From Cyprinodon diabolis (Eukaryota; Chordata; Actinopteri; Cyprinodontiformes; Cyprinodontidae), in contig CM060078.1 of the NCBI GenBank assembly GCA_030533445.1, positions 22,859,591 to 22,923,590 of the forward strand: a DNA stretch of 64,000 nucleotides. The letters run 5' to 3'. Within the stretch, counting starts at the first letter, position 1, and every line of letters begins with the position of its first letter. The notes under the pieces were generated by a model. It was not told where the DNA came from, did not search any database, and saw only the letters and a list, made by a program, of their open reading frames with translations. Made by a program: the position numbers and the translations under genes. Below, in pieces: positions 49,031 through 61,034 of the stretch.

Positions 49031-50249
49031 AAAATAGGCCAGGATTACCCAAAATGAGGTGGACGACGTTGGAAGCGTCTCATCTGGGCTAAAGAAAGAA
49101 AGGATTGCTGCTTATTGGTCCATAGATATGTTCTCCGATCAAATTAAATTGCATTTGGAAATGTAAGGCCCCAGAAGAGGCACAGAATCCAGGTTGCTCG
49201 AGGTTCAGTGTAAAGTTTCCATATCTGGTGATGTTTGGGGTGCCATGTCATTTGCTGGTGTTTCTCCATTTTCTGAGGTCAAATGTCACAGACGTCTACC
49301 AGGAAGTTTCAGAGCATTTCAAGCTTCCTTAGCTGATCAACGTCTTGGAAACACAGATTTCATTTTCCAACAGGACTTAGCACCTGCACACAATGCCAAA
49401 GCTGCTACCACCACCAGCTTTAAGGACTATGGTATCTCTGTTCTAAATTGGCCCGCAAACTTGCCTGACCTTAACCCCATAGAAAGGCTATGGGCTATTG
49501 TAAAGAGGGAGTTATTATCAGAGCAACCTGGACTCTAATAACACCTGAGCAGGACCCCAGACTGATGGACTCCATGCCGCACCGCATCGCTGCAGCAATC
49601 CAGACCACAAGACCCCTAACTGAGTACTGAGCTCTGTGCAGCCTTATACTTTTCAGTTGACCAGCATTTCTGGAAATCCCTCTTGGTGTTGGTCTTAAGT
49701 AATATTCTAATTTTCTGAGAAATTGAATTTGGGGTTTTAGTTTGTTGTCAGTTATAACATGAAAAGGAATAAACACTTGAAACATAGCAGCCAAGTTTCA
49801 CTTTTTTATTCGAATTATTGAAAATAAAATAAACTTTTTCATGATATTCTAATTCTATAATCAGTACCTGTTTACTTTTTTTTTTTAAGCTGATCAGATT
49901 TTCTAGTAACTTTTAAGTAGTTACTCATCTTTTGATTTATGTTTTGTTTGAGAGATGAATATGTCAAGACAAAGACAGTAATTTTTTGAGGCTCTGCACA
50001 AAACAGGAAAAATACGCAAGCTTTTCATAAGTAAGGCAGATGTGCGTATATCTTTAGAAATCAAGAAGCTTCTACAAAAAAACAGCCGTTTTCCTAAACT
50101 TGCCCAAATTGTCATAATTATTAACATTTCAAAAAACTGCTACTAACAGGGCTGGATGAGGATCTGAGGTTACCTCGTAGCCAAACACAGTGGGAAACAT
50201 CTATGTAGCTCTATAGTGACAGAGCTACACTGTAAATTTAAGAGAGCTT

Positions 50250-50890
50250 TTGAATGGCATCTTTGATTTAACTACCATGTCCTACCATCTCAAAAGTACA
50301 CAGCTGGAGCCTAAACTGGAACTATACGATTTGGTCACAGAGGGTTTAGTTTGAGCTTTTCAGTAACATTAAACAACTGCTGCCAAGTTTGGTGAAGGAT
50401 CTGTGATGCTTTGGGCCCATTTCTCTTGGGCGACAGTGGCGTAGGATGTTGGAGTTTGCCCTGAAATCGAAGGATTGATGATTCAAGCCCCGGCTCTGAC
50501 TTTCATTGTCGTTGTGTCATTGGGCAAGACACTTCACCTACATTGTCTACTGATGGTGGTCAGAGGGCCCGGTGGCGCCGGTGTACGGCAGCCCCACTTC
50601 TGTCAGTGAGCCCCAGGGCAGCTGTGGCTACAATGTAGCTTGCCACCATCAGTGTATGAGTGTGTGCGTGAATGGGTGAATGAATGTAGTGTTTGGTCAA
50701 GTCTCCTGACTTGAAAAAAGGCGCTATATAAGTACATGCCATTTACCATTTCATAAACAAAAACAATAAACTGTATGGCACTTAAAACTCTTCCTAGGAT
50801 ATTTATATAAAAATCTCACAGCCACTCCTATGGTCCTTGAACAGGGTTAAGATCTGAAACATGCAGCCAAATCAACACAACATAACTAAG
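50250..50890 (+). mobile_element. Tc1-like remnant interrupted by a SINE
   Basis: TTTGGTGAAGGATCTGTGAT, followed by GCTTTGGGCCC just before 50428, fits the FG-GSVM-WG segment of Tc1-like transposases. After the SINE, GATCTGAAACATGCAGCCAA with ATCAACACAAC (about 50852-50882) fits the D-KHAAKST-type segment. Both parts are degraded. The SINE at 50428-50750 therefore inserted into an older transposon. Confidence 0.5.
50428..50750 (+). mobile_element. tRNA-derived SINE, second family
   Basis: The head GGGCGACAGTGGCGTAGGAT is tRNA-like, and GATGATTCAAGCCCCGG stands in the B-box position. The core TTGGGCAAGACACTTCACCT, then GGTCAGAGGGCCCGGTGGCG and GGCAGCTGTGGCTACAATGT, is highly characteristic of a common fish SINE. 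The end is AAGGCGCTATATAAGTACAT with CCATTTACCATT. A short CCATTTC repeat on both sides may be part of the target duplication. Confidence 0.85.
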
Positions 50891-53800
50891 AGCAGAGAAT
50901 TTCAGATAAAAAATACCAAAGTGCTTCCAGTTGTATGCAAAAGGTAAAAACAGCAGCAATAACCAAGGTAAACTGCAGATTTTTTTAAACCAACAAAAGC
51001 TCTTTTATATTCTTCAATAGTGCGAATGAATTTAATGAGATAAATCTCTGCAGTTTTCAGCTCTTTGGTGTTTTCACCTAATTGCTGCCAAATTCCTCCT
51101 CAGAAGTGTTCTATTGCATGTGTGCAACACAAAACAAACAGAAAAAAGCACGCATTATGCTTTGTTTGTGACGGCAGGAGTGTGCCAATACTTGCTGTCA
51201 CACAATAGCTCACAAATCCCTGCAAAAGCTCAATGCTCAGGACCTCCACCAGATCAAACACAAACAAAAGCGCACATACAAAATGAAACCCTGCAATGGA
51301 GCTTTGGAAACATTGACGTTGGACATTTTTAGAGTTCTTCAGTTCAGATCAAAACAGGAAATAAAAGATACAGAGGAGGGGATTCTATGTTAAAAAAAAA
51401 AGTCTCTGTCATCTACTAGAAAGTGAGATTGAACCAACTTTTTTCTTTGTTTGCTCTCCTTCTAAAGCAGAATCACAAAGCTGCAGAAAACCGGCAATGA
51501 AAAGGCAGACAAGATGCCAGGGGATTCATGGCTTTAGAAGTTAGAGGAAAAGAAAGAAAAAAAAGAATAGGAAGAGCTGGTACTGTGGAGATTTAACAAC
51601 ACATCTGAGGACACAAAACACTCAAACCAGCAGATTTATGCAAAAACCAGAAGGAACAATTATGTGGCTCATCGCAATGCGTAGGTCAGAAAGTTTATAT
51701 GATTTTGATAGATCTATTAAAAAGGAGCATATTCAGACCCCAGATTTCACATAATGAAATCCCATTAGAATGATGACCTCTAAAGAGCAAATAGGAGAGC
51801 TAAAAAGCAAAGAAACTATAAACTAAGGCTATAAACGCTGCTATAATATGGTATTTGTTAAAATAATGGGTAACTTTTTTTTTTAAGAGTAAAACTAATA
51901 AAATGTTGATATCGTTTGTTTTGTCAGACTATTTGTTCTGGTTAACTGTCTGTCCATGTTTTGATCAAAGACGTCTTTAAATTATGTGAGATCTTCCTCT
52001 AAATGAGTAAAAAGTCTAATATTAACCTTCTATCCAGCGGACCAGCAGTCCACTGCAACAGGTGGTGACAGAAGTTCTGAGTTTTTCTATTCACCCCCCA
52101 CCAATAAGAAGAAACAGCGCCTTTTGTAGCATTTTAGTAAAAGGACTTTAAAAGAAAGAATTATATGATGAAACGAAAGTCTGTTTAAAACCACAAAACA
52201 ACCTTAAATTGGAGAAAACCAGAGTCTCAGTTTTTCTGACATGGTTTCAACACCTTTAGTGATATTGAAACTGGTGGCTCCGATAAACCGATTTGTAGTT
52301 GGATTTGAAGAATTTGAAGGCCGATCCTTCTAATCCAGTTCCAAGTGAGATGCTAAGTCCCCCCTCCCAGTCTTTCTCCCTGTCATTAGAGTCTGTTTTG
52401 GGTTTGGCTGTTTGAATCATGATTGTTGTGTGACTGCTTGTGTTTTTGGAACAAGTACCAAGACAGACTTCTATCACTTGAGAAATGAAACCGCAAAGTT
52501 TCTGCTCTGTTCGGTGATGACTCTTCTTTTTCAACAAAGATGTTTTCCTTCACCCTTCTTTTAAAACACCTGTTCTCTTAGTCCTAAATCTGAACATCTG
52601 TTTAAATCCAACTTTTTAGAACAATGATACACCATTGTACCAGAAAGATGTTAATTACCCACCACCATAGTTCCACAGTTGTCCACTAATTACCTAGATG
52701 TAGCAGTTCTTTCTGTGTCTGGACTCTAAGGGTTGTATATATAAGGGTGGACCATATCCTCTCAAGCAAATTAAGGGGCTTAGCTTGAAGATTTTGTATT
52801 TGCCTTCATATTGTTGTGTATTAGTTGAACTTCTGTTTCAGAGATCCATGGAAAAAGGTGCAATAATAAACAGCCTATCAACACATCTGATAAGGTAAAT
52901 AATTTTGTACCTGCAATAAAAAAATAAATAAAAAAATCAAGAATAATCATATTACTTTATGACATGCTATGCCATGCAGACCCTCTGTATGCACCCATGA
53001 AGATTTACTCACCTCAGCTTATTCTATGCTTGAAGTGGCAAACTCTGCAGAGGAGTTGGCCTTATTTTCTGACTATTTAAGCTGTTAGTTTTAATACCTG
53101 GGGGCACTTATAGTATCTTTAGTCTGACACTGTTTTCATCAATAAGTTTTGATAAAATAATAATTAGAAAATTATGTCACGACAAAAGGTACTAACCCTT
53201 TCATGACACAATGACATCGTACGTCTTCCCTCTTCATCCTAATACAATGCATCATCACCAACATTTATTTTATAGTTTTTCATGCCACAAATCTGCATCT
53301 GTTGCAGTAAATTGGGATAAAATGAACTAAAGAAAACACCAAAATTCTGAAATATATTCAATACAGACAAAACGTCCGCAAAGAATATGGGTAAAAATAC
53401 CTAAATAAAAGTACAAAGCTGTCCGAGAATTTGGTGGCCACAATTGATTACATTTCATCAGTTATAATGTTTTAGATTTTTTTTTCTGTGATACCTTACA
53501 TTTACATTTTTTTTTTAAACTGTTTGCGTCAATGTTAAGACACGTGTAAAGTGAATAGACCAGCAAAAATGTTATACAACACAGAGGGGAAGAAAGAAAC
53601 AATGATGTTTCCTGTTCAAAGAGGGAGCAATGTGACAGAAAGTTAAGAGAAAGTCAAGGTGTTTCCTACAAAGACAGACATGATGAGAATTATTAGACGC
53701 AGAGTTTGTGACAGAGTGTCTCCATGCAAGGACACGCAGTATGACAATAAAGGAGAGAGATGAAAAAACGAAGGCAGACGGGCTTAAGAAGAAAGATAGG

Positions 53801-54894
53801 CGTGCGATACTAACCTTGAGGCAAGACTGGGTAGCGCAGCAGACAACGTGGCATCGTAAAGATAAAAGAAAGACAGAGAGAAGGAAAAGAGAAAGGTGAG
53901 AGAGGGGAAAGAAGGGTTGAGTTCTGGGTTAGCTGGCTTGATCAATCTTCAAAGAACAGGAAAGACAGAAGAGCTGCCAAAGAAACATAATTAACCAGAG
54001 AGACAGCTGACAGACATTTATGCAAGGAGACGGACATGACAGGGCAGACAGACACCAAGATCACCTCTTGCTCTGTTTTGTAAATGAATGTTAAATAATA
54101 AGAGTCATGCTTTCCTCAACTCATTCCCTCACCAATAAAGCTCCCTTAAATCAGCCAATCAAAGCATGAGATGGTCCAAGTTCATTATTATAATTTCTTG
54201 AAAGGATTAGCCCAGTAACCAAACTTCCCACACTGACAGCATGCACTCCGTGGATCTGCACTCTGCACTAAATTTCATGCAACTTTCAAAGTATACAAAA
54301 ATATGAAAAAAAGGACTTTCCCAGTCTCCACAAAATGGTTCACATGCTAAAGTTGGCACAGCCCTAATCCCAACATAGTTTTATAGTCTAGAACATGCTA
54401 ATGACAAAGTGTAAGAGACAAATTTGTCCATAAAAGAACAATACAGCTATAAAATCTTTGAATTTCTCATTAGTTGGGTTTATAGGCACAAATCTCTCCC
54501 AACCCTGTCACGTTTTCTTACATCTCCACCCATTAATAAATGACATTCTTACTGTTTTTCTTCCTCTACCACCTTCCTTTCACTTCCCCTGCTGCTCTCC
54601 CTCTCTCTGTTTTCCACTCATCCTTCCAAATCCTTTATTTTGGCCATCGGGGCAGATTTTCAGCTCCATTTCCCCTCAGTGTGAAGTCACTTTAGAATGC
54701 TCCAATTACCATCCCAGTTCCTGAAATAAATAATCTGGTACCTGTACAGCTGGATTTACACGAGGGGAGAAAGAGGCCTGATTTCTACTCCTGTTGCTCT
54801 CTTGTTTAAACTACGGCTGAACTTTTTACTCAACATATTCCCGTGATTAAATCACTGCACTGAGTCTACCATTTAATGTAAATATAAGTGCAGT

Positions 54895-55260
54895 TGTTCT
54901 GAAAAGGCCTCAGAGGTTTATTGGAGAACATATGTGAACAAGTAACATCCTGGAGCACACCAGACAGGTCATGGATAAAGTTGAGGACATGTTCCAAGCA
55001 GGATTTGACTATAAAACAATATCACAAGATTTTAACATCTTACTGAGCACCTTAAAGGTCAATAGTAACTGGAGAGCGATCCGGGGTTCACATGAGAGAA
55101 TCTGAAAACACTTTCTCCACAATGACACATGGTAATGGAAGCATCATGCTATGGGGAAGCTTTTCTTCAGCTACAATGATGAGGCTGCTCATGATGACAT
55201 TGGAGAGGAATGGAGATCGTTTAGTTAAATCTAGGCCAGACCTAAATTCAATATAGAGTA
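54895..55260 (+). mobile_element. Tc1-like remnant
   Basis: GGCCTCAGAGGTTTATTGGA, then GGAGCACACCAGACAGGTCA and ATAAAACAATATCACAAGAT correspond to the 5' leader and the paired-domain coding of a fish Tc1-like transposon. At about 55130-55170 it jumps to GGTAATGGAAGCATCATGCT with ATGGGGAAGC, the GNGSIM-WG segment. Most of the middle is deleted. Sense is plus. Confidence 0.65.
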
Positions 55261-55304
55261 TATTGCAAGACTAATAATTTCATTTTCAGACTCTCCCATT
55301 TAAT

Positions 55305-55455
55305 CTGACCCTGAGCAAGACCCTTAACCCCACAATGCTCCCCGGGCGCCGCACAATGGCAGCCCACTGCTCCCCAAGGGGATAGGTTAAATGCAGAGAT
55401 GTAATTTCCCTCTGGGATTATTGGAGTATATATAAAAAATAAATAAATAAAAAAA
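55305..55455 (+). mobile_element. tRNA-derived SINE, 3' part
   Basis: GACCCTTAACCCCACAATGC, then CCCACTGCTCCCCAAGGGG and GATAGGTTAAATGCAGAG, are shared with 7325-7503 and 33945-34169. The tail is an AAATAAATAAA-type A-rich run. The tRNA-like head is absent. Confidence 0.75.
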
Positions 55456-58400
55456 ACATATCCCATAAATAGCCTATAGCTGGAATTGCAGTTAAAGCTG
55501 ATTCAACAAATAATGTCTCACAAAGGCTGAATAAATAAAACATTTTTTTTCTATTAAACTATTAATTTTGTGTTTTAACCCTTAAATCCAAATAAAATCC
55601 ATCCCTGATATACAAAGAGTTGAAAGGTATGAAAACTTTTGTTTGAGTTTTTTTTTTTAAGTAAATACAGTTTGCCAAAATATATAAATCTTAATGTTTG
55701 ATGTGGCAAACCAAATACAAATGGTGGCATATAATAATAGCTAAAAAAAGAATATTTTTAATTAATTTTCTGTATTTTCCCCGGCAGGTTAATGATGTCT
55801 GGATCTGAATTTCTTTCATTTTTAAACTAATTCTAACCTTGAAATGGGAAAAAGCTATATTTTTCCAGACTTGTTAATCCTGAAGCCTTTTCTGGATGTT
55901 GTAGATTGCATAATTTCATCTAAATAACACTCCTCCTGAGTAGCACTGTTTTTTTGTTTTTTTTTCCCTCTGTCAAATAATGACATCTAGATTTTTTTAG
56001 CTACAGGATTAAACAGCGGAGGCAGAGATAAAAACTACTTTTTTTAAAGGCAGTTTCTTGTAGGTTAACCAAACTATATTTTCAAAAACTCTTAATAAAT
56101 CTGTCTGTTAAATTAGAGGGTGTTGAAATTGTCACAATAGTTTTTGATTCTGGATGACTCCCATACACAGCAAATTATACTTCCCAGGGAATAAGCAGGG
56201 GGCTTGAACTCACTGATTAAATGCACTTTAGTTAGACAAACACAATTGTTTTCAGAGAATTGCCTTTTCATCAGTCCGAATCTGCAGAATAAACCCACAG
56301 CACTTCTAAAAGTATAAAAAAGTGAATTAAATCAGAGTGTGCCCGCCTTCTTTTATTCTTTGAAAGTTTGCTGCCCTGAGGTTTGCTGTAGTCTTTTGTT
56401 GGAACATTAAAACATCATTTCTTTTTAAGTTAAACCTTCCTTTATACTTCTACCCAAACATATTCACTCAGTTTAATAGATATAAGTGTACTTTACTCCT
56501 GAAGAGTTTTTTAAACAGCATGTAATGACATTTTTTGGTATCAGAATGCCACATTAATGACAAGATGTAAACACAAGAAACCTATTAACCTCACCCTGAA
56601 TCCTACAATTTGAGTCGGTACATTATTTGAAAGATTAATATATTAGAATATTAAAATTTTTACGGAGGAAAATGCCAATACAATTAGGTGACAAGTGTTA
56701 TCAAAAAGTTTTGATCCCATCTAATCTAAAAACAGGGTTGCAGCTTATTTTATATGTATTGATGAATGGATGGAATCTCTTTAGTTTTCTCAAACTCAAC
56801 CAACATGTTTATCAGTCGATATCTATAATTATTAAATATTTTTGTTTTACTCATTGGAGAAAAAAAAGCAAGAACTTAAGTTGCAATCCAAGCCCTATTT
56901 AAAACTTTAAAAAGAGTTCAACCCTCCATTAACCGTGCTTAACTTGACGGCAAAACTTTTCCCTGCTTATATTACCCAGAATGCTGTGCAGTTTTGTCAG
57001 AATTCAAATTATATTGTGACAATAATTCAAATGTCTATTGTGACATAGATTGACATTGTTTTATTGCCTAGCCCTAGTAAGAGACAAGTACAAGAGTTAG
57101 AACAGCATGCAGAGGAAAAAATGCAGATGATCTGACAGATAAAGATAATTTAAAAGGTAAACATAAGGTTTTGTGGAAGACAGAGAGGTGATTGATCCAA
57201 AATGAAATAGATAATTGAAAAGAGGTTAGAAACACATAATATTAGTTAACCTTTACATTCCTAATACAAGATAAAAAAAAGGTGAGTTAAAAGTTTAAAG
57301 TCAAGCATCTTCTGCTGAAAGTTAAGCAAAAGTGAAGCCAGAGAACAGAACCGCAAACTTAATAAAAAGAGTTGCATCATTGACAGGAACAGAGGCTCAG
57401 AGAGCGCCAGGCCGGGCAGCAACAGCAGCGCCTCATTTTACAAAGCTGTTTGGCTTGTCATGCCGCAGCAACAGACGACCCAAACTCTGCTAATGTGGAG
57501 TGTGTGTCAGCGTACAAGTGAGCACAATTTCTGGATTCCAGAGACGGAGCTGTCCAAATGTGCAATAAAGTGTGATTTGTGAGTAATGAGCCAATGCCAC
57601 AACTCTTTGTTGGTGATTATTAGTGAGCATACATACTCAGCCCGGCCCATGTGGAAAAGACAAATATGTCAAATTAAGCTTAAATTCTGAAAGTTTACAC
57701 AACCAAAGATATTACTGCCGTTTTAACCTTGGTTGAGTCTACTGGTAATTGTGCAAAATGGAGCCAAATGAGGACCTTAAAGGTACATTACCTACGGCTT
57801 GCAGAAATAGTTACATCCCTTAAAACTTTGCACATTTTGGCAATTTTATTTTTTATAGACAGGCAAAAATTTGTCTGCAGAGGTCACAACGCAAATCTGG
57901 TAAAGACTTTGCTTTGAAGAAGAAAGGCTGAATACAAATGGACCTCCACCACACAAAACTAGGCATGCTTTGCATTTTCACTGATGCATTTTGTTTTCTA
58001 CATTAATAAAAAAAACACAGATGTGTGTGATTGTCATCTGAGAAACCTTGTTAAAAATGATCAGCACTTTTGCAAGGCTCTGTAGGATCCCAGCTTGTGG
58101 TTATGATACTTTACACAGCATCCCGTTATCAAGCAGCAGCTTTTCAAGGACTTTTCCACATGGGTGGTTGTAATAATCGTGCCCTTATCGTGCAGTGGTC
58201 TTGAGTTAACCGAAAGGGGCCACCAGCCACTCACGTGCCCAGGTAGTCCCACACCAGCCCCCCCATTGGCTGCTGAGAGGCAGCCGGGGGAGGGGCCTGT
58301 TTTTGCGAGCGCCACAGATGAGAAGCTGAAGGATTTCTGAGATGTTATGAGTCATACAGGCAAACATAAACGCACTCATCCCAGTTCAAACATAAATGAG

Positions 58401-58703
58401 TGTAAGTTTGAACACACACGCATACATGAAGAAAAGAGTTGACATGTAAAGGAAAGCAGAAGAAGGGGAGGGGGAAAATAATACAGTGATAAATAACGTG
58501 TCATTTATACCAGAGATTTCCATCAACTTCAGCATTATGTTGTTTAAAACTAAGCATACGAGGAGCGAAGGGAAATTAAAGTCGTTTTGTTTTAATTACT
58601 CAGTTTTTCCTTCTTTTATGCTGTAATAGGAGGGAAAAAATTCAGGAAAGAGTTAGAAATGGTTGATTTTGTTTCCCTAACAAATCTAATTCTTCTCTCT
58701 CAC

Positions 58704-58897
58704 CTCTCCAACTCGTGGATCTTTTTCTCCTTGTCGTTCTTTTCATTCTCCATCTCCCTAAGGATCTCCAGAAGTCGCTCCACCTCCGACTGTGCCTTCC
58801 CAGCCTCCTCTCTGCACCGGGTCACTTCCTGCTCCAGGGACGAGATGCGTTCAGTAAGTTCAGTATTGGCCTGGGACTCCGCCGCTGCGCTTTGAGC
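58704..58897 (-). CDS. erc1: erc1 exon B, 64 codons plus 2 nt
   Basis: The exon is 194 bp and runs from phase 0 to phase 2. The acceptor is a good pyrimidine tract ending ttttctgttccag and the donor is gtgagag. The first third (AQSAAAESQANTELTERI) has diverged from mammalian ERC1. The second part is strongly conserved, with KAQSEVERLLEILREME followed by NEKNDKEKKIHELE. The final AG joins the first A of exon C to make an Arg codon, giving ELER-QIKDQ at the junction. Mammalian isoforms are known to insert a few residues at this junction; I looked for a matching micro-exon in the following intron and found none that was convincing. The product is part of the central ELKS rod used for homo-oligomerisation and scaffold contacts. 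Confidence 0.94.
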
Positions 58898-59121
58898 CTG
58901 GAACAGAAAATTATTATTAAAAATAAACCAAGCATTGGCTTTCAATATGAGCGGACCACCGTTTGATCAAAACAATACTCGACCCAGAATAAATGTGCTA
59001 GGCCTAATGTGAGCACTGGGAGGTGAAACAGATACATCCTCAGGGGACTAATGGAGCCACAAAATTAAAACGCCGCTCTAAGGACACTTTATATTTGAAC
59101 CTTCATATATAGAAATTCCTA

Positions 59122-59465
59122 TAGAGCTACAACTAATGATTATTTTGCAAATCGATTAATCTGTCGATTGTTTTTTTCATTTAATCGATTTATAATCGGA
59201 TAGCCAAAGGTTCCTTAAAGAAGATTTTTTTACTAAATCAAACCAGGTGAAACTATAACTTTTCCATTTGAGGATTTCTGGATAGAGCATATTATCTTTT
59301 TTACAATTTTGGTATTACTGCCACTCAAGGTGGGTCACTTTGTCAGCCAAAAGCACGTTTTAAAACCTCTATCTTCCAGTTAACAATTAATTAATTACTC
59401 AATTAATTTATGATTATTTCAAAAATCGATTAATAGTAATTAATCAGATTAATTTTTCAGCCCTA
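59122..59465. mobile_element. hAT-like MITE
   Basis: The left end TAGAGCTACAACTAATGATT and the right end (TAGGGCTGAAAAATTAATC when reversed) are imperfect TIRs. The interior is rich in ATCGATTAAT words in both orientations. The 8-bp flanks AATTCCTA and AATTCCTT differ at one base, fitting a hAT-type target duplication. The length is 344 bp. Confidence 0.75.
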
Positions 59466-60049
59466 AATTCCTTTATTTTAAACAATCTTAGATTCAAACA
59501 AGCTGATGACCCTTAGCATGACGCAGACTCTACCATGCTATAGGGAAAGGCACTTAGAGTTAGAACCTAAACTCCTCCAAGTATACTTTTTGTCACTGAT
59601 GCCACATATTTTAGTTTTTGGATATCGGATGCTTCCTCCCCCCCTTTTCTCACTTCCAGTTTAATGTGAAAATTCCACCTCCACTGTTGGTGCAGTCAGA
59701 AGTCACCATGTTCTTGGTTCATTTCACATTCCCAGTTTTTTTCATGTTCGCTTATAAAAATGTGTTAATAAGCACATAAACACAGCTGAGGCTCAGGGTT
59801 GTGTAAATGTTTGACTGGGACACGATCATAAATCATCACATTTGCAAAGGGAAAGTCTTCGCAACGGTTCAGGAAAAGCAATTAAGTCATTCCATTTATA
59901 GATTTAAAGTATATTGTTTAGCATTTTTTAGTGTCACTAAAGATATGCGAACGTGTATGCCATTGGAAAGTTTTACTGCAGGCATTTCCTGATATGTTAA
60001 AATCATCATGTCTCACTATTATGGTGTATTCATTTATCTTCACATTTTA

Positions 60050-60148
60050 AAGCTGACCTAGAGTAATTAGACATAAGATATCAATGAAAAGTTAGGTAAA
60101 TAAATAGGGATTGATTGATGCTAAATTATTCATTTTGTTACTAAAACA
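60050..60148 (+). repeat. Local direct repeat, copy 1
   Basis: About 100 bp, with AGCTGACCTAGAGTAATTAG, TTAGGTAAATAAATAGGGA and TTCATTTTGTTACTAAAAC in order. It matches copy 2 at 61480-61584 in the same orientation with scattered substitutions and small indels. Confidence 0.8.
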
Positions 60149-60487
60149 TTTTTTCATGTCGCAGCATAGCCGATAACTGTAATTTAGTCTGAAATATTGT
60201 TTGTGTCTAGTTGAGCTAAGTTTAAACATCAAAGCTGAAGCTTCTTGTTTTTATTTTAATTGTTATGGACATCATATTTCTGAACTCCAAGGGGCAAATT
60301 ACAGTCAATTCAAGTGGTTTTTATCTTTTTTTTTTCTTTTTTACTCAGCTGTAATGATGGAACAAATTGGTTGCAGAAGAAAAAATAGATAAAAAGAAAA
60401 ATATAACAGGTTAAAACCAGCTTAGAGGTTAGAACAGCTGTGTGTTTTCCCAGAAGTAAATGTTGCTCTTGGGACAGATTGACGCGG

Positions 60488-60530
60488 AGTGTGTGTGTGT
60501 ATGTGGGTGCGTATGTGTATGTGTGCGCGC
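60488..60530. repeat. (GT)n-rich run
   Basis: Degenerate GT repeat with TATG and GCGC interruptions. Confidence 0.8.
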
Positions 60531-61034
60531 CTTGGTCCCACAATACATAAACCCCTATTAGTTTTGGAAATGGACGGCAATTTTAACAGCTCCTTATGTG
60601 GAGAGGAAATGTTTGGGTGGCTCACGATATACGAGGAACTTGGTGGAGTAAAGAAATACGATGGAAAGTCTCGCATCTTCCCTCCATCCATTGTGGGGGA
60701 AAACGCTACAGATGCACAGACATGTTCGTACATACTCTTCTTTTCTCTGTTTCTCACATTTTTTCACATGTTAACACACACACAGCCAAACACACTCAGG
60801 GTGTCATGGTGGTGATGTCTTCCCAAGCCTGTGAAAATGACTGTAAGGCTGTCAGCAGGCTGTCACACATACACACACTTCTCTACTCTGAGGGAGAAGA
60901 CATCTGATACACAAGCAAGCGCAAACACACACATACAAATGTATTTTTATTTCCCTCTCTTCCTATAAGACAAGGAAATATTAGGAATGAAAACATAACT
61001 ATCTCCTTTCATCCACAGGCCAGAATCCACTTAC

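Larger units (their letters stand above)
48126..49540 (+). pseudogene. Tc1-like transposase pseudogene
   Basis: The N-terminal half shows a paired-like DNA-binding region: ELTDKKRTIDILEKEGKTQK, then VIAKEAGCSQSSVLKHINRE. The C-terminal half shows WGAMSFAGVSPF, then DFIFQQDLAPAHNAK with the second catalytic Asp, and WPANLPDLNPIERLWAIVKR with the third acidic motif. Between them, after a position matching VLCHFVKP, lies about 0.5 kb of unrelated sequence. Coding then resumes near 49072 with RLIWAKERKDCC in another frame. The first catalytic Asp region is degraded and stops are present, so it is inactive. Confidence 0.85.
47884..49855 (+). mobile_element. Tc1-like transposon with long terminal inverted repeats, broken
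   Basis: The left end GAATATTGTGAAAGAGTTGA and the right end (GAATATCATGAAAAAGTTTA when reversed) begin terminal repeats. These continue imperfectly for about 150-200 bp, for example ACCCCAAATTCA-like words near both inner ends. TA dinucleotides flank both ends (47882-47883 and 49856-49857), as expected for Tc1/mariner. The interior has a degenerate transposase gene split by foreign sequence at about 48503-49030. The size without that insert is about 1.45 kb, normal for the group. Confidence 0.85.
40498..58703 (-). other. erc1 intron B-C, about 18.2 kb
   Basis: It holds the L2 remnant, piggyBac-like MITE, Tc1-like elements and SINEs listed separately. Stretches 42250-43340, 43920-47880, 50900-54890 and 55460-58703 show no recognisable feature apart from simple AT-rich runs. 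One MITE-end-like scrap lies near 57040-57075 (TATTGCCTAGCCCTAGTA). No micro-exon matching the variable ERC1 junction insert could be identified. Confidence 0.85.
58898..61034 (-). other. erc1 intron A-B, about 2.1 kb
   Basis: It contains the MITE at 59122-59465, one copy of a local repeat (60050-60148) and a GT run at 60488-60530. Nothing else was recognised. The GT/CA runs cause overlapping open frames on both strands at 60490-60900 that lack domains. Confidence 0.85.

Noticed and set aside
58715..58966. Plus-strand ORFs overlapping exon B
   Set aside because: They are antisense shadows of the well-supported minus-strand erc1 exon; likewise 29205-29393 over exon E.
60422..60907. Overlapping ORFs of about 100-111 aa on both strands
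   Set aside because: They arise from GT/CA-rich simple sequence that lacks stops on both strands; composition (His/Thr or Val/Cys runs) is typical of microsatellites.
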